A DNA stretch of 64,000 nucleotides from Oerskovia flava (GCF_026163685.1 NZ_JAOXSR010000013.1:1-64000); one strand, 5' to 3'. Shown: positions 32,294-41,176, numbered from the stretch's first letter. The notes: generated by a model not told the origin, from the letters alone. Translations and numbers: made by a program.

Positions 32294-33259
32294 ATGGCCT
32301 TCTTCCGTCGGCGACCGCGTCGCGCCCGGTCCACGGCCGGACACGGCCCGGTCGACGCCGCTCTGTCACCGCTGTCCGCCGCGGACGCCGACGTCGTGGT
32401 CTCCTGGGCGGTCGAGGCGTTCCGCGCCGCGGGCGTCCCGACGGCGTACGACGGCGCCGGTGCGCTCGTCGCGTCGGACGGGCGCACCTTCGGCCTGACG
32501 AACCTCGCGGCCCTGCTCGGTCGCCTGCGCCGCTCGCACTGGCGACGCGCCGTCCGGCGCCACGTGCGCACGATCGTCGTCGCACAGTCCCTCGTCCCGC
32601 CCCGGACGCTCGACGAGATCCGGGAGATCGTCCTGCCGCGCCTCGTCCCGACCGGGGAGCTGAGCACGGAACCCGCGCGGCCGCCGTCGTACGCCCCGAC
32701 CGCCGGCCCGGACCTGGCGGTCCTCGCCGCTCTCGACTACCCCACCCACGTGGCGACGATGTCGGCCGACGACGCCCTGGAGCCCTTCGGCGGGTGGGCG
32801 GCCGTCCGGCCCTACGCCGAGGCGAACCTGCGACGCCTGCCGCCGCCGGAGCACCGGGCGGTCGACGCCGACCCGGGGCGACCGGACGCGGTGGTGCACG
32901 TGTTCGCCTCCGACGACTTCCACGGCGCGAGCCGGCTCCTGCTGCTCGACGAGGTCCTCGCCACGCATGTCGGGGTCGAGTCCCCGGCGCACGGTGTGCT
33001 CTTCGCAGTCCCGCACCGACACCTCCTGGCGGCGCACGTGGTCGAGGGCACGGGGGTGCTCCGCGCCGTCGGCCTGCTCGCCCGGCTCGCCCGCTCCGAG
33101 CACGCGGACGCCCCGGGGCCGGTCAGCCCGCACGTCTACTACAAGGGCCCGGACGGCGTCGTCGAGACGGTGACGCGCACGGGCGACGAGGGTGAGGTCG
33201 TCGTGGACAGCACGGGGTCGCTGGGCACGGCGCTGCGCGCCGTCGGGGTCTTCGACTGA
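32294..33259 (+). CDS. uncharacterised protein, distantly DUF1444-like
   Basis: This 321-residue soluble protein starts with a basic MAFFRRRPRRARS and has no signal or membrane segment. The block HGVLFAVPHRHLLAAHVVEG resembles the AVPNRD-type motif of YtpQ/DUF1444 proteins, but similarity elsewhere is not evident to me. SPHVYYKGPDGVVETVTRTGDEGEVVVDSTGSLG at the end is beta-rich. Function is unknown. Codon use is that of the neighbours, so it is a real gene. Confidence 0.65.
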   Translation: MAFFRRRPRRARSTAGHGPVDAALSPLSAADADVVVSWAVEAFRAAGVPTAYDGAGALVASDGRTFGLTNLAALLGRLRRSHWRRAVRRHVRTIVVAQSLVPPRTLDEIREIVLPRLVPTGELSTEPARPPSYAPTAGPDLAVLAALDYPTHVATMSADDALEPFGGWAAVRPYAEANLRRLPPPEHRAVDADPGRPDAVVHVFASDDFHGASRLLLLDEVLATHVGVESPAHGVLFAVPHRHLLAAHVVEGTGVLRAVGLLARLARSEHADAPGPVSPHVYYKGPDGVVETVTRTGDEGEVVVDSTGSLGTALRAVGVFD

Positions 33260-33303
33260 GCGGGGCCCGGCAGACCTTCCTGTAGGTACCACGGATCAGC
33301 GTG

Positions 33304-33309
33304 TACCGT
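33304..33309 (+). promoter_or_regulatory. -10 box (TACCGT) of the MarR gene
   Basis: TACCGT, 6 bases, then ATG 33316. Two GTAC-containing elements (33285-33290 and 33303-33309 regions) flank it and could be MarR half sites. Confidence 0.45.
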
Positions 33310-33315
33310 GCACGC

Positions 33316-33810
33316 ATGACCGCGCGGGAGAGCCTGGATGCCACCTTGCGCGACACCCTCGGCCAGATCGAGCTCGCGCTCGCCCAGCTCGTCCGGCGCG
33401 CGGAGCGGTCCGTGCAGTCCGCCCACGGCTCCGGTGCGCCGGGTCCGCTGGACCGGGCCGCCTACCTGCTCCTCCAGGAGCTCGGCGTCCACGGCCCGCA
33501 GAACGTCCAGGGCCTCGCCGCGCGCATGGGCCTCGACCCGTCGACCGTGACCCGCCAGGTGGCCGCGCTCGAGGCCGCGGGCCACGTGCACCGCACGCGC
33601 GACCCCCAGGACCGGCGGGCGGTCGTGGCAGAGCCGACGCCGGTAGGCCTGCAGGCGCTCGCGGCGCACCGGGCGGCGCGCGCCGAGCACTACGGGGACG
33701 TGCTCGCGCAGTGGTCACGGCTGGACCGCGCCCTGCTCGCGGAGATGCTCGAGCGGCTGAACGACGACCTCGACGCGCACCACGGCGCGGCACGCCCGGG
33801 GGCTGCCTGA
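33316..33810 (+). CDS. MarR family transcriptional regulator
   Basis: This 164-residue winged-helix protein has LGVHGPQNVQGLAARMGLDPSTVTRQVAALEAAGHVHRTRDPQDRRAVVAEPTPVGLQAL, the standard MarR recognition helix and wing. It converges on the MpaB-like gene. The target is unknown; autoregulation through the GTAC elements at its promoter is plausible. Confidence 0.88.
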   Translation: MTARESLDATLRDTLGQIELALAQLVRRAERSVQSAHGSGAPGPLDRAAYLLLQELGVHGPQNVQGLAARMGLDPSTVTRQVAALEAAGHVHRTRDPQDRRAVVAEPTPVGLQALAAHRAARAEHYGDVLAQWSRLDRALLAEMLERLNDDLDAHHGAARPGAA

Positions 33811-33829
33811 GCGACACCCGCGCGATCGG

Positions 33830-34681
33830 TCACGCCGGGTCGAGCGCCCAGCGGATGAACGACGTCGTGACGCGCCCGCCGGCGGTCGCCGGGCGTCGCC
33901 TGCCGACCGCCGGGCCCGCCGACCGCAGCAGCGGCGCGCTCCAGGGCGGCATCGACGCGACGGCGGCACGGGCGAGCGCCGCGAAGCCCGGACGGGCGAA
34001 CCACGGGATCGGCGGGTCGACGAGCAGGAAGCGGGCGGCGTCGTCGGCCGCGGCGCTCGGCGCCAGCTCCGGGCGGTAGGCCTCGAGGGTCGCTCGCAGG
34101 TCGGCGAGCGTGCTCGGCGGGTCGACGACCCCGAGCCGTCGTGCCACGGTCCCGATCTGTGCGACGTACTCGTCGCACCCCGCGGGATCGAGCGGGCGCG
34201 CACCGTAGCGCTGGTGCGCGTCGAGGAAGCTGTCGGCCTCGGCCACGTGCACCCAGCGCAGGAGGTCGGGGTCGCTCGCGGCGTAGGCACGACCGTCCGG
34301 CGCAGCGCCGCGCACCCGCTCGTGCACCGCCCGGACGACCGAGACGGCCGCCTCGGCGTCGTCGACCGTGCCGAAGGTCGTCACCGCGATGAAGGTGCTC
34401 GTGCGCTGGAGCCGGCCCCACGGGTCACCCCGGTACCCCGAGTGCGCGGCCACCGCAGCCATCGCGAGCGGATGGAGCGACTGCAGGAGCAGCGCACGAA
34501 GACCGCCGACGAACATCGAGGCGTCGCCGTGCACCCGGTGGATCGCCGACCCGGGCTCGAACCAGCGCGGGCCCGGTGTGTCGTGGATCCGGGCGCGCAC
34601 GGCCGTCGCGTCCGGGCCGGCGACGCGCGCGAAGAGCGCCGCGCCGGCGCGTTGCTGGAGGGCGCGCGAGGTCCGGGTCAC
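33830..34681 (-). CDS. oxygenase MpaB family protein (DUF2236)
   Basis: This 283-residue protein shows the DUF2236 pattern: PGSAIHRVHGDASMFVGGLRALLLQSLHPLAMAAVAAHSGYRGDPWGRLQRTSTFIAVTTFG, RWVHVAEADSFLDAHQRYG with a conserved His, and ARFLLVDPPIPWFARPGF. Related proteins (Lcp, MpaB) bind heme b and oxidise hydrocarbon substrates, with Arg/His ligands. The substrate here is unknown. GTG 34681 follows AGGATCAGGGC. Confidence 0.87.
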   Translation of the reverse strand: MTRTSRALQQRAGAALFARVAGPDATAVRARIHDTPGPRWFEPGSAIHRVHGDASMFVGGLRALLLQSLHPLAMAAVAAHSGYRGDPWGRLQRTSTFIAVTTFGTVDDAEAAVSVVRAVHERVRGAAPDGRAYAASDPDLLRWVHVAEADSFLDAHQRYGARPLDPAGCDEYVAQIGTVARRLGVVDPPSTLADLRATLEAYRPELAPSAAADDAARFLLVDPPIPWFARPGFAALARAAVASMPPWSAPLLRSAGPAVGRRRPATAGGRVTTSFIRWALDPA

Positions 34682-34770
34682 GCCCTGATCCTGCCACCGC
34701 GACCTGAGACAGGCCTGAGACCGGTCTGAGTCGGGTCCCGGACTACCACGCGGAGCCCGCCCGCGGGGCG

Positions 34771-34816
34771 TGCAAAGAAACGTCTGCAAAGAATCTCTTG
34801 CAAAGAGTTCTTTGCA
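34771..34816. promoter_or_regulatory. TGCAAAGAA repeats, operator of the ArsR-like gene
   Basis: TGCAAAGAA lies at 34771 and 34785, and TGCAAAGAG at 34799, an exact 14-base period. The inverse TTCTTTGCA covers 34808-34816, so the last two form TGCAAAG-AGTT-CTTTGCA. They precede and overlap the promoter of the winged-helix gene, which makes autoregulation likely. Confidence 0.7.
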
Positions 34817-34826
34817 CGCGTACTCT
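34798..34826 (+). promoter_or_regulatory. promoter of the ArsR-like gene
   Basis: TTGCAA (34798-34803) and TACTCT (34821-34826) are 17 bases apart. The start point would fall on ATG 34833, so the transcript is leaderless. The -35 is part of the TGCAAAG operator, so a bound regulator would block polymerase. Confidence 0.65.
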
Positions 34827-34832
34827 CGACGC

Positions 34833-35483
34833 ATGAGCACCGACGATCCGACCGACCAGAGCCCGGCTCCTGGCACGAGCCCGGACCCAGCCTCGATTCC
34901 CCACCGCTTCGATCCCGTCGGCCCCGAGGCACTCAAGGCACTCGCGCACCCCCTGCGGATCGCGCTGCTCGACGCCATCGCAACCCACGGCGCCAGCACG
35001 GCGAGCGGGCTCGCGCAGCGACTCGGCGAGTCCAGCGGCGCGACGAGCTACCACCTGCGCCAGCTCGAGAAGCACGGCTTCGTCCAGGACGTCCCCGGCA
35101 AGGGCACCGGTCGCGAGCGCTGGTGGGACCGTCCCGCCGGCGGCTTCACCGTCGCCCTGCCGACCGATCCCGACGACGTGGCGACCATGACCGCGACGCA
35201 GACGATCAACCGCGAGTTCGAGCTGAGCCGCCAGCGCAAGATCACGGACTTCATGCTGGCGGCCCCCGACATGGACCCCGCCTGGATCGACGGCGCGGTC
35301 CTGACGACGATGCACCTCTCGCTGACGCGCGAACAGCTCGCCGCGGTCAGCGCGCAGCTGCACGACGCGGCCGAGGCGATCCTCGCGCCGTACCGCGACC
35401 AGCACGAGCTGCCCGGCGCCCGCCCGGTGCAGCTGCACCTCAACATCTTCCCGCTCGTCGACGGCAAGGAGAACCCGTCATGA
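34833..35483 (+). CDS. ArsR-like winged-helix transcriptional regulator
   Basis: This 216-residue regulator has EALKALAHPLRIALLDAIATHGASTASGLAQRLGESSGATSYHLRQLEKHGFVQDVPGKGTGRERWW, the HTH_20-type winged helix, followed by a helical C-terminal domain (TINREFELSRQRKITDFM, LTREQLAAVSAQLHDAAEAIL) found in the class that usually controls MFS exporters. Here the next gene encodes only a small basic protein. The upstream TGCAAAG array is probably its operator. Confidence 0.87.
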   Translation: MSTDDPTDQSPAPGTSPDPASIPHRFDPVGPEALKALAHPLRIALLDAIATHGASTASGLAQRLGESSGATSYHLRQLEKHGFVQDVPGKGTGRERWWDRPAGGFTVALPTDPDDVATMTATQTINREFELSRQRKITDFMLAAPDMDPAWIDGAVLTTMHLSLTREQLAAVSAQLHDAAEAILAPYRDQHELPGARPVQLHLNIFPLVDGKENPS

Positions 35484-35749
35484 CCACGCTCACCCACCAC
35501 ACCGCCTCGACGCGCACCACGGACCTCACGCCGTACCGGACCGCCGCGCTGAGGCGCACCGACCGGCTCCTCGTGGCGGCCGGGCGAGCGCTCGAGACCT
35601 GGGGACTGCGACGCGCCGGGACCCGCGCCGCGCGGCTCGACCGTGCTGCACGACGCGCCGTACCGGGCGCCGCCGTCGCGGCGCGTGCCGACCTCGTCGA
35701 CCGCCGCCGGGACAACGCGGCGCAGCAGCACCCCCTCCTCCTGCGCTGA
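35480..35749 (+). CDS. small arginine-rich protein of unknown function
   Basis: This 89-residue protein has a Thr/His-rich start and a helical, strongly basic core (RRTDRLLVAAGRALETWGLRRAGTRAARLDRAARRAV) with no membrane segment. Its ATG overlaps the regulator stop by 4 bases, so it is made with the regulator from a leaderless message. No family was recognised. Confidence 0.65.
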   Translation: MTTLTHHTASTRTTDLTPYRTAALRRTDRLLVAAGRALETWGLRRAGTRAARLDRAARRAVPGAAVAARADLVDRRRDNAAQQHPLLLR

Positions 35750-35851
35750 CCCCCCTACGACGAGCGACGTGACGCGCGCCGGAGACCTCGGCCTGTCACC
35801 ATGGAGCCTGCCGGGCGTGGGCCGCGCCCGGGTACGCGCGAGGAGGCGGCG

Positions 35852-36280
35852 ATGTTCCGTTCGATCTTTCCCATCCTGACCACGACCGACATCGGTCGGG
35901 CGTTGGCCTTCTACCGCGACCTCCTGCGGGGTCGTGTGGAGTACAGCTACCCGCCGGACGGGCCGCCCGCGTACGCCGCGGTGCGGATCGGGCACTCGAC
36001 GCTCGGCATCGCGCACGAGTCCGAGCACGGCACCCATGCGAGCGGGCACCACGTCGCACCGCACGGCGGCCCTGTCACCCTCTGGATCTACGTCGACGAC
36101 TGCGACCACGCCGTCGAGCAGCTCGCCGCGGCGGGCGTGACGATCGTGGCACCCGCGGAGGACCAGCCGTGGGGCGAGCGGATGGCCCGGGTCCTGGACC
36201 CCGACGGCAACGAGATCCTCCTCGGCCAGGAGGGCACCTCCGGGACCGAGGAGCCGCAGGGACCGACCGGCCTCTCCTGA
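35852..36280 (+). CDS. VOC (glyoxalase/bleomycin resistance) family protein
   Basis: This 142-residue protein has the paired beta-alpha-beta-beta-beta modules: FPILTTTDIGRALAFYRDLLRGRVEYSYPPDGPPAYAAVRIG, then LWIYVDDCDHAVEQLAAAGVTIVAPAEDQPWGERMARVLDPDGNEILLGQ. The final Glu of GNEILL is a typical metal ligand. Substrate unknown. ATG follows GAGGAGGCGGCG. It converges on the SDR gene. Confidence 0.87.
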   Translation: MFRSIFPILTTTDIGRALAFYRDLLRGRVEYSYPPDGPPAYAAVRIGHSTLGIAHESEHGTHASGHHVAPHGGPVTLWIYVDDCDHAVEQLAAAGVTIVAPAEDQPWGERMARVLDPDGNEILLGQEGTSGTEEPQGPTGLS

Positions 36281-36286
36281 CGCAGC

Positions 36287-37231
36287 TCACACCTGCGGGA
36301 TCGGGACCTTCGTGAGCTCCTCACCGACCCGCCAGACGCGCGCGGCGTCCTCGTGGCTGCGCAGGCGGGAGTAGAGCTTCTGCTCCGCGGGAGCCCCGCC
36401 CATGTGGCCGGGTCCGCTCGGGCCGTAGAAGGCGCCCCGTCGGGCGTCGGGGGACGTGGCGGCGTACAGGGCGGGAAGACCCGCGCTCTCGACGGTGCCG
36501 ACCAGGATGCCGCGCTCGGACATCGCGCCGATGAGCCGTCGTCCCCTGGTGTCGCCGTCACGGCCGAGCTCGGGGCGAGCGGCGAGCAGGCGCGTGGGCG
36601 CGATCCCGGGGTGGGAGAGGTTGCTCGTGATGCCCCAGCCGCCGGCCTGGCTGCGCCGGTCGAGCTCGAGCCCGAAGAGCCCGACCGCGATCTTCGACTG
36701 GCTGTACGCCGACATGCCGTCGTAGGACCGTTCCCCGTTCAGGTCGTCCCAGCTGATGCCACCCCGGTTCGCCGCGACGCTGACCTGCGAGGTCACACGC
36801 GCGCGGCCGTCCCGCAGCAGCGGCAGCAGCTGGGCGACCAGGGCGAAGTGGCCGAGGAAGTTGGTGCCGAGCTGCAGCTCGTACCCGTCGACGGTCGTCT
36901 GTCGCTCGGGCGGGGTCATGACGCCGGCGTTGGTGACGAGGAGGTGGATCGGCCGGCCCTCTTCCCGCAGGGTCTCACCCAGGGCGGCGACGGACGCCAG
37001 CGAAGCCAGGTCGAGCTCGCGCAGCGAGACGTCCGCGTGCGGGTGCCTCTGACGGATCGAGTCGATCGCGGCCGCACCCTTGGAGGCGCTGCGGACCGGC
37101 AGGAGCACCTCCGCGCCGGCGGCGGCGAGGCGCGTGGCGATGCCGAGGCCGATGCCGTCGCTGGCACCGGTGACGACGGCACGCCGTCCGGAGAGGTCGG
37201 GGACGGTGATGTCGACGGGCTTGCGTGGCAT
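36287..37231 (-). CDS. SDR family oxidoreductase
   Basis: This 314-residue short-chain dehydrogenase has the cofactor loop [25 protein letters not shown] with Arg/Ser (VRSASKG) favouring NADP, the NAG motif [12 protein letters not shown], and the catalytic YSQSK (Tyr/Lys). The long substrate loop and the C-terminal block [16 protein letters not shown] are those of the retinol-dehydrogenase/WW-oxidoreductase-like class, which acts on lipophilic alcohols. ATG follows GGAGTGATCCCC. It is divergent from an XRE regulator that probably controls it. Confidence 0.9.
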   Translation of the reverse strand: MPRKPVDITVPDLSGRRAVVTGASDGIGLGIATRLAAAGAEVLLPVRSASKGAAAIDSIRQRHPHADVSLRELDLASLASVAALGETLREEGRPIHLLVTNAGVMTPPERQTTVDGYELQLGTNFLGHFALVAQLLPLLRDGRARVTSQVSVAANRGGISWDDLNGERSYDGMSAYSQSKIAVGLFGLELDRRSQAGGWGITSNLSHPGIAPTRLLAARPELGRDGDTRGRRLIGAMSERGILVGTVESAGLPALYAATSPDARRGAFYGPSGPGHMGGAPAEQKLYSRLRSHEDAARVWRVGEELTKVPIPQV

Positions 37232-37436
37232 GGGGATCACTCCTGGAGGTCGTCGGGTCGAGGTCCCCACCGTGCCTGGCGACGGCGGCGCCATCCAGGG
37301 CCCCTCGATCCCCTGATCGAGGAGGCCCGGCCAGACCGGAGAGGGGGATCGAGAAGCCGTGGATACCTGCGCCGCCGGCGGCGAGAATGAGGTGGCACCG
37401 AGGGAAGCACCGAGGCGGGTATCGAAGGGGGCGTGC

Positions 37437-38279
37437 ATGGTGATCGACCGGACCGGGCTGGCGGAGTTCCTCCGCCATCGCCGGGAGGCGCTGCAGCCCG
37501 AGGACGTCGGGCTCCCGCGCGGGCGCCGCCGCAGGACGAGCGGCCTGCGGCGCGAGGAGGTGGCCGCGCTCTGCCACATGTCGACCGACTACTACTCTCG
37601 CCTCGAGCAGGAGCGCGGGCCCCAGCCGTCCGAGCAGATGGTCGCGTCCATCGCGCAAGGACTCCACCTCTCCCTCGACGAGCGCGACCACCTGTTCCGG
37701 CTCGCCGGGCATCACGCACCGACGCGTGACGCGACCGGCGAGCACATCAGCCCCGGCCTGCTGCGCATCCTCGACCGGCTGCACGACACCCCCGCGGAGA
37801 TCGTCACCGAGCTCGGCGAGACGCTGCGGCAGACGGAGCTCGGCGTCGCGCTGACCGGCGACCTCACCCGCTACACCGGGCCCGCCCGCAGCATCGGCTA
37901 CCGATGGTTCACCGACCCGGCGACCCGAGAGCTCTACGCTCCCGGGGACCACCCGTTCCTGACCCGGCTGTTCGTGTCCGGCCTGCGCGGGGTGGTCACG
38001 CTCCGCGGTCCCGGTTCACGTGCGGCGCAGCTCGCCGACCTGCTCCTCGCACGCAGCGAGGAGTTCCGGGAGGTGTGGGACGACCACGAGGTCGGTCTCC
38101 GGCCCCAGGAGGTCAAGAACTTCGTCCACCCCGAGCTCGGCGCCCTGGAGCTGACCTGCCAGTCGCTGCTCGACCCGCGGCAGTCGCACATGCTGCTCGT
38201 CTACACCGCCGTTCCCGGGAGCGAGAGCTACGACAAGCTGCAGCTGCTGTCGGTCATCGGGGCGCACTCGCTCCGATGA
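37437..38279 (+). CDS. XRE-family regulator with MmyB-like ligand domain
   Basis: This 280-residue protein has an N-terminal HTH ([76 protein letters not shown]) and the C-terminal PAS-like MmyB domain ([18 protein letters not shown] to [34 protein letters not shown]), which binds fatty acid-like ligands in relatives. This class typically regulates the divergent SDR gene, exactly as placed here. Confidence 0.9.
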   Translation: MVIDRTGLAEFLRHRREALQPEDVGLPRGRRRRTSGLRREEVAALCHMSTDYYSRLEQERGPQPSEQMVASIAQGLHLSLDERDHLFRLAGHHAPTRDATGEHISPGLLRILDRLHDTPAEIVTELGETLRQTELGVALTGDLTRYTGPARSIGYRWFTDPATRELYAPGDHPFLTRLFVSGLRGVVTLRGPGSRAAQLADLLLARSEEFREVWDDHEVGLRPQEVKNFVHPELGALELTCQSLLDPRQSHMLLVYTAVPGSESYDKLQLLSVIGAHSLR

Positions 38280-38326
38280 GCCACCGTGTCGCAGCACGGG
38301 CAGGACGCACCCGTGCCGGCTGTCGG

Positions 38327-38400
38327 TGCCCCCGCAGGGGTTCGAACCCTGACTGTGCCGATTTTAAGTCGGCTGCCTCTGCCAGTTGGGCTACGGGGGC
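38327..38400 (-). tRNA. tRNA-Leu, anticodon UAA, with short variable arm
   Basis: Read on the minus strand, GCCCCCG pairs with CGGGGGC as a 7-bp acceptor stem. The anticodon arm is GCCGA-CTTAAAA-TCGGC, giving anticodon TAA, and the T arm is CAGGG-TTCGAAC-CCCTG. The variable region is only 5 bases (ACAGT), although leucine tRNAs usually have a long arm; the D arm has the 3-bp stem and large loop typical of leucine. CCA is not encoded (CCG follows the discriminator A). It reads UUA, a rare codon in such a genome. Confidence 0.88.
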
Positions 38401-38478
38401 GGGTCGTACGGGACGTACGCTACCGCCGTCTGGCAGGTCGTCGGGCACGTCGTCGGGCACGGCCTCGGACACGCAAGA

Positions 38479-38504
38479 GGGCGGGCCGGTCTCCCGGCCC
38501 GCCC
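38479..38504 (-). terminator. terminator after the NDH-2 gene
   Basis: GGGCGGGCCGG (38479-38489) and CCGGCCCGCCC (38494-38504) form a perfect 11-bp stem with loop TCTC. It lies 26 bases beyond the NDH-2 stop, before the tRNA gene. Confidence 0.8.
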
Positions 38505-38530
38505 CCGCACGTCACGTTCGAACCGCCCGA

Positions 38531-40021
38531 TCAGGCGGTCTTGGCGCCCTTCTGCTTCGACAGGTCGGGGTCGACGCCCGCGGCGGCAGAGCTCTGCGCG
38601 CTCTGGGCGGGCGCCTCGGCCTTCGGCTTGGGCGGCACGGCGGCGGCACGGAACTCGGCACGCGGGTCGTGCAGCGAGCCGAGCGAGACGAGCTCGCGGC
38701 CCATGAGGAACTGCCCGATCCAGCCGATGAGGATGCGGATCTTGCGGTTGCCCGTCGGCATCGCCATGACGTGGTAGCTGCGGTGCATGAGCCACGCCGG
38801 CCAGCCGCGCAGCTTGAGCACGCCGAACAGCTCGGCGACGCCCTTGTTCAGGCCGAGGGACGCGACCGTGCCGACGCTCTTGTGCTTGTACTCGACGGGC
38901 TCCTCGCTGCGCAGGACACCGGCGAGGTTGTCGGCCAGGCGCTTGGCCTGACGGATCGCGTGCTGGGCGTTCGGCGGGCAGAACTTGCCCTCGTTGAGCA
39001 GGTCCGGGACGGCGGCGCAGTCGCCCGCGGCCCAGGCGTCCGGCACGATCGTGCCGTCCTCGTTCGCGATCTGGAGCGTGGCGCGGACCGTGACACGGCC
39101 CATCTTGTCGGTCGGCAGGTCGGACTCGCCGAGCACCGGGTTCGCCTTGACGCCCGCGGTCCACACGATGGTCTCGGAGTCGAACTCGACGCCGGTCGAC
39201 GTCACGACGTGGCCGTCCACGCACGAGCTGAGGAACGTGCTGAGGTGGAACTCGATGCCGCGCTTCTTCAGCTCCTCGAGCGCGTAGGCGGCCATGGGCT
39301 CGCTGAGCTCGGGCAGGATCCGGGCGGACCCTTCGATCATGACGAAGCGGAGGTCGGACTCCTCGATCGTCGCGTAGTTGCGGGTCGCGTAGCGCGCCAT
39401 GTCCTCGAGCTCGGCGAGCGCCTCGATGCCCGCGAAGCCACCCCCGATGAACGTGAACGTCAACATACGACGGCGCAGCTCGGGGTCCCAGGTCGAGGAG
39501 GCGACGTCCATCCGGTTGATGACGTGGTTGCGGACGGCGATGGCCTCCTCCACGTTCTTGAAGCCGATGGCGGCCTCCGCGAGCCCGGGGATCGGCAGCG
39601 TGCGGGAGACCGAGCCGAGGCCCACGATGAGGTGGTCGTAGGTGATCGAGTACGGGTCACCCTCCTCCGGGGTGATCTCGACCTGGCGCGTGCCGTGGTC
39701 GAGCGCCGTGACCTTGCCCTGCAGCACGTCGATGCCCTTGAGGGCGCGGCGGTGCGGCGCGACGACGTCGCGGGCGTCGATCGACCCCGCGGCGGCCTCC
39801 GGCAGGAAGGGCGCGTACGTCATGTACGGACGCGGGTCGACGACGACGATCGCCGCCTCCCGACGACCCAGCTTCTTGCGCAGACGGCGTGCCGAGTACA
39901 GGCCCACCGAGCCGCCACCGAGGACGACGACGCGCGGGACCTTGCGGGGGCGCGCGGCGGCAGCGGGCGCTGTGGCCTGCTCGACGGCAGGGCTGACCGA
40001 GGTCAGGTCATTCTGAGGCAT
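38531..40021 (-). CDS. ndh: type II NADH dehydrogenase (FAD-dependent oxidoreductase)
   Basis: This 496-residue flavoprotein has the FAD loop RVVVLGGGSVGLYSARRLRKKLG, PYMTYAPFLPEAAAG, the NADH-binding loop FTFIGGGFAGIEALAELEDMA, and AWAAGDCAAVPDLL. It passes electrons from NADH to quinone without pumping protons. The C-terminal helices (WPAWLMHRSYHVMAMPTGNRKIRILIGWIGQFLMGREL) anchor it at the membrane face, and a Lys/Ala-rich tail follows. It belongs to the NDH-2/Ndh family. The ATG lies 6 bases after TACTCT. Confidence 0.92.
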   Translation of the reverse strand: MPQNDLTSVSPAVEQATAPAAAARPRKVPRVVVLGGGSVGLYSARRLRKKLGRREAAIVVVDPRPYMTYAPFLPEAAAGSIDARDVVAPHRRALKGIDVLQGKVTALDHGTRQVEITPEEGDPYSITYDHLIVGLGSVSRTLPIPGLAEAAIGFKNVEEAIAVRNHVINRMDVASSTWDPELRRRMLTFTFIGGGFAGIEALAELEDMARYATRNYATIEESDLRFVMIEGSARILPELSEPMAAYALEELKKRGIEFHLSTFLSSCVDGHVVTSTGVEFDSETIVWTAGVKANPVLGESDLPTDKMGRVTVRATLQIANEDGTIVPDAWAAGDCAAVPDLLNEGKFCPPNAQHAIRQAKRLADNLAGVLRSEEPVEYKHKSVGTVASLGLNKGVAELFGVLKLRGWPAWLMHRSYHVMAMPTGNRKIRILIGWIGQFLMGRELVSLGSLHDPRAEFRAAAVPPKPKAEAPAQSAQSSAAAGVDPDLSKQKGAKTA

Positions 40022-40027
40022 GGTTCC

Positions 40028-40033
40028 AGAGTA
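40028..40033 (-). promoter_or_regulatory. -10 box (TACTCT) of the NDH-2 gene
   Basis: On the minus strand TACTCT, 6 bases, then ATG 40021 without ribosome site. This is a leaderless start. Confidence 0.5.
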
Positions 40034-40123
40034 TTACCGCGTCCACCGTCACGAAAACCGTGCGTCCGTCTGCTGGGCGTGACGCGCGGCACGTTCTGAC
40101 GGGGTGCCAGGTCCCCGCGCAGG

Positions 40124-41122
40124 TCAGGACGTCGCGCCACCCGCCGCGAGCGCACGGTCCTCCGTGAGGGACCAGGCGATCCCGTCGAGGATGTCGTGCT
40201 CGCTCGTGACCACTGCGGTGAGCTCGCCCCCCGCGGCGGCGACGTCGGCACGCACCCGGCGGACCACCTGGGACCACACGAGGGCACCCGCACCGATGAC
40301 GTCCACCCGCCCCGGGTGCATAAAACCGAGCGCCTCCCGCTCGGCGCGCGACCGGTGCAGCAGGTCGTCGCACGCGGCGAGCACGGCGTCGACGTCGAGG
40401 ACGGCGCCGTCGATCCGGTCGCGGTCGTAGGCGGTGAGCCCGAGGGCGTGCGCCGTGACCGTGGTGACCGACCCCGCGAGCCCCACGAGCGTCGTCGCCT
40501 CCCCCACCGGGACGGTCCGTGCGGCCTCGTCCAGGGCCGCCGTGACGTCGGCCGTCGCGGCGGCGATCTCGGCCTCGGTCGGCGGGTCGGAGCGCAGGTG
40601 CCGCTCGGTCATCCGCACGCAGCCGACGTCCATGGAGAACGCGGCGTCGGGCGTCGCGCCGCCGAGCACCAGCTCGGTCGAGCCACCGCCCAGGTCGACG
40701 ACGAGGAACGGGCCGGTGTGCGCGCCCGCGACCGTGCCGGTCGCGCCGCGGAAGGAGAGCGCCGCCTCCTCGTCGCCGGAGACGACCTCGGGGTCCACCC
40801 CGAGGGCCGCACGCACGCCCTCGACGAACTCGGCGCGGTTCTCGGCGTCCCGCGTGGCCGACGTCGCGACGAAGCGCACGCGGGTCGCCCCCAGGTCCTC
40901 GATCACGCGGGCGTAGCGGGCCGTGGCCTCGAGCGTGCGGGCGAGCGCGTCGGGTGCGAGCCGGCCGGTGCGGTCGACGCCCTGGCCGAGCCGCACCACC
41001 TCCATGCGCCGGTCGAGGTCGACGAGGGTGCCGGTGGTGGGGTCGACGTCCGCGACGAGGAGGCGGATGGAGTTCGTCCCGCAGTCGATCGCCGCGACCC
41101 GGGTGGTGGAACCAGAAGTCAT
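40124..41122 (-). CDS. Ppx/GppA family exopolyphosphatase
   Basis: This 332-residue protein of the ASKHA fold has VAAIDCGTNSIRLLVAD, VRFVATSATRDAENRAEF, VVSGDEEAALSFRGATG, and VVDLGGGSTELVLGG. It removes phosphate from polyphosphate or pppGpp. The short length (no HD domain) matches the actinobacterial Ppx2-like form. It is the last gene of the minus-strand eno, ftsB-like, DUF501, ppx series, the same order as Rv1023-Rv1026 from memory. Confidence 0.92.
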   Translation of the reverse strand: MTSGSTTRVAAIDCGTNSIRLLVADVDPTTGTLVDLDRRMEVVRLGQGVDRTGRLAPDALARTLEATARYARVIEDLGATRVRFVATSATRDAENRAEFVEGVRAALGVDPEVVSGDEEAALSFRGATGTVAGAHTGPFLVVDLGGGSTELVLGGATPDAAFSMDVGCVRMTERHLRSDPPTEAEIAAATADVTAALDEAARTVPVGEATTLVGLAGSVTTVTAHALGLTAYDRDRIDGAVLDVDAVLAACDDLLHRSRAEREALGFMHPGRVDVIGAGALVWSQVVRRVRADVAAAGGELTAVVTSEHDILDGIAWSLTEDRALAAGGATS

Positions 41123-41176
41123 GGGTCCAAGGGTGCCACCCCGCGCGGCGGGCGGGCGACCTCGATCAGACCTCGG

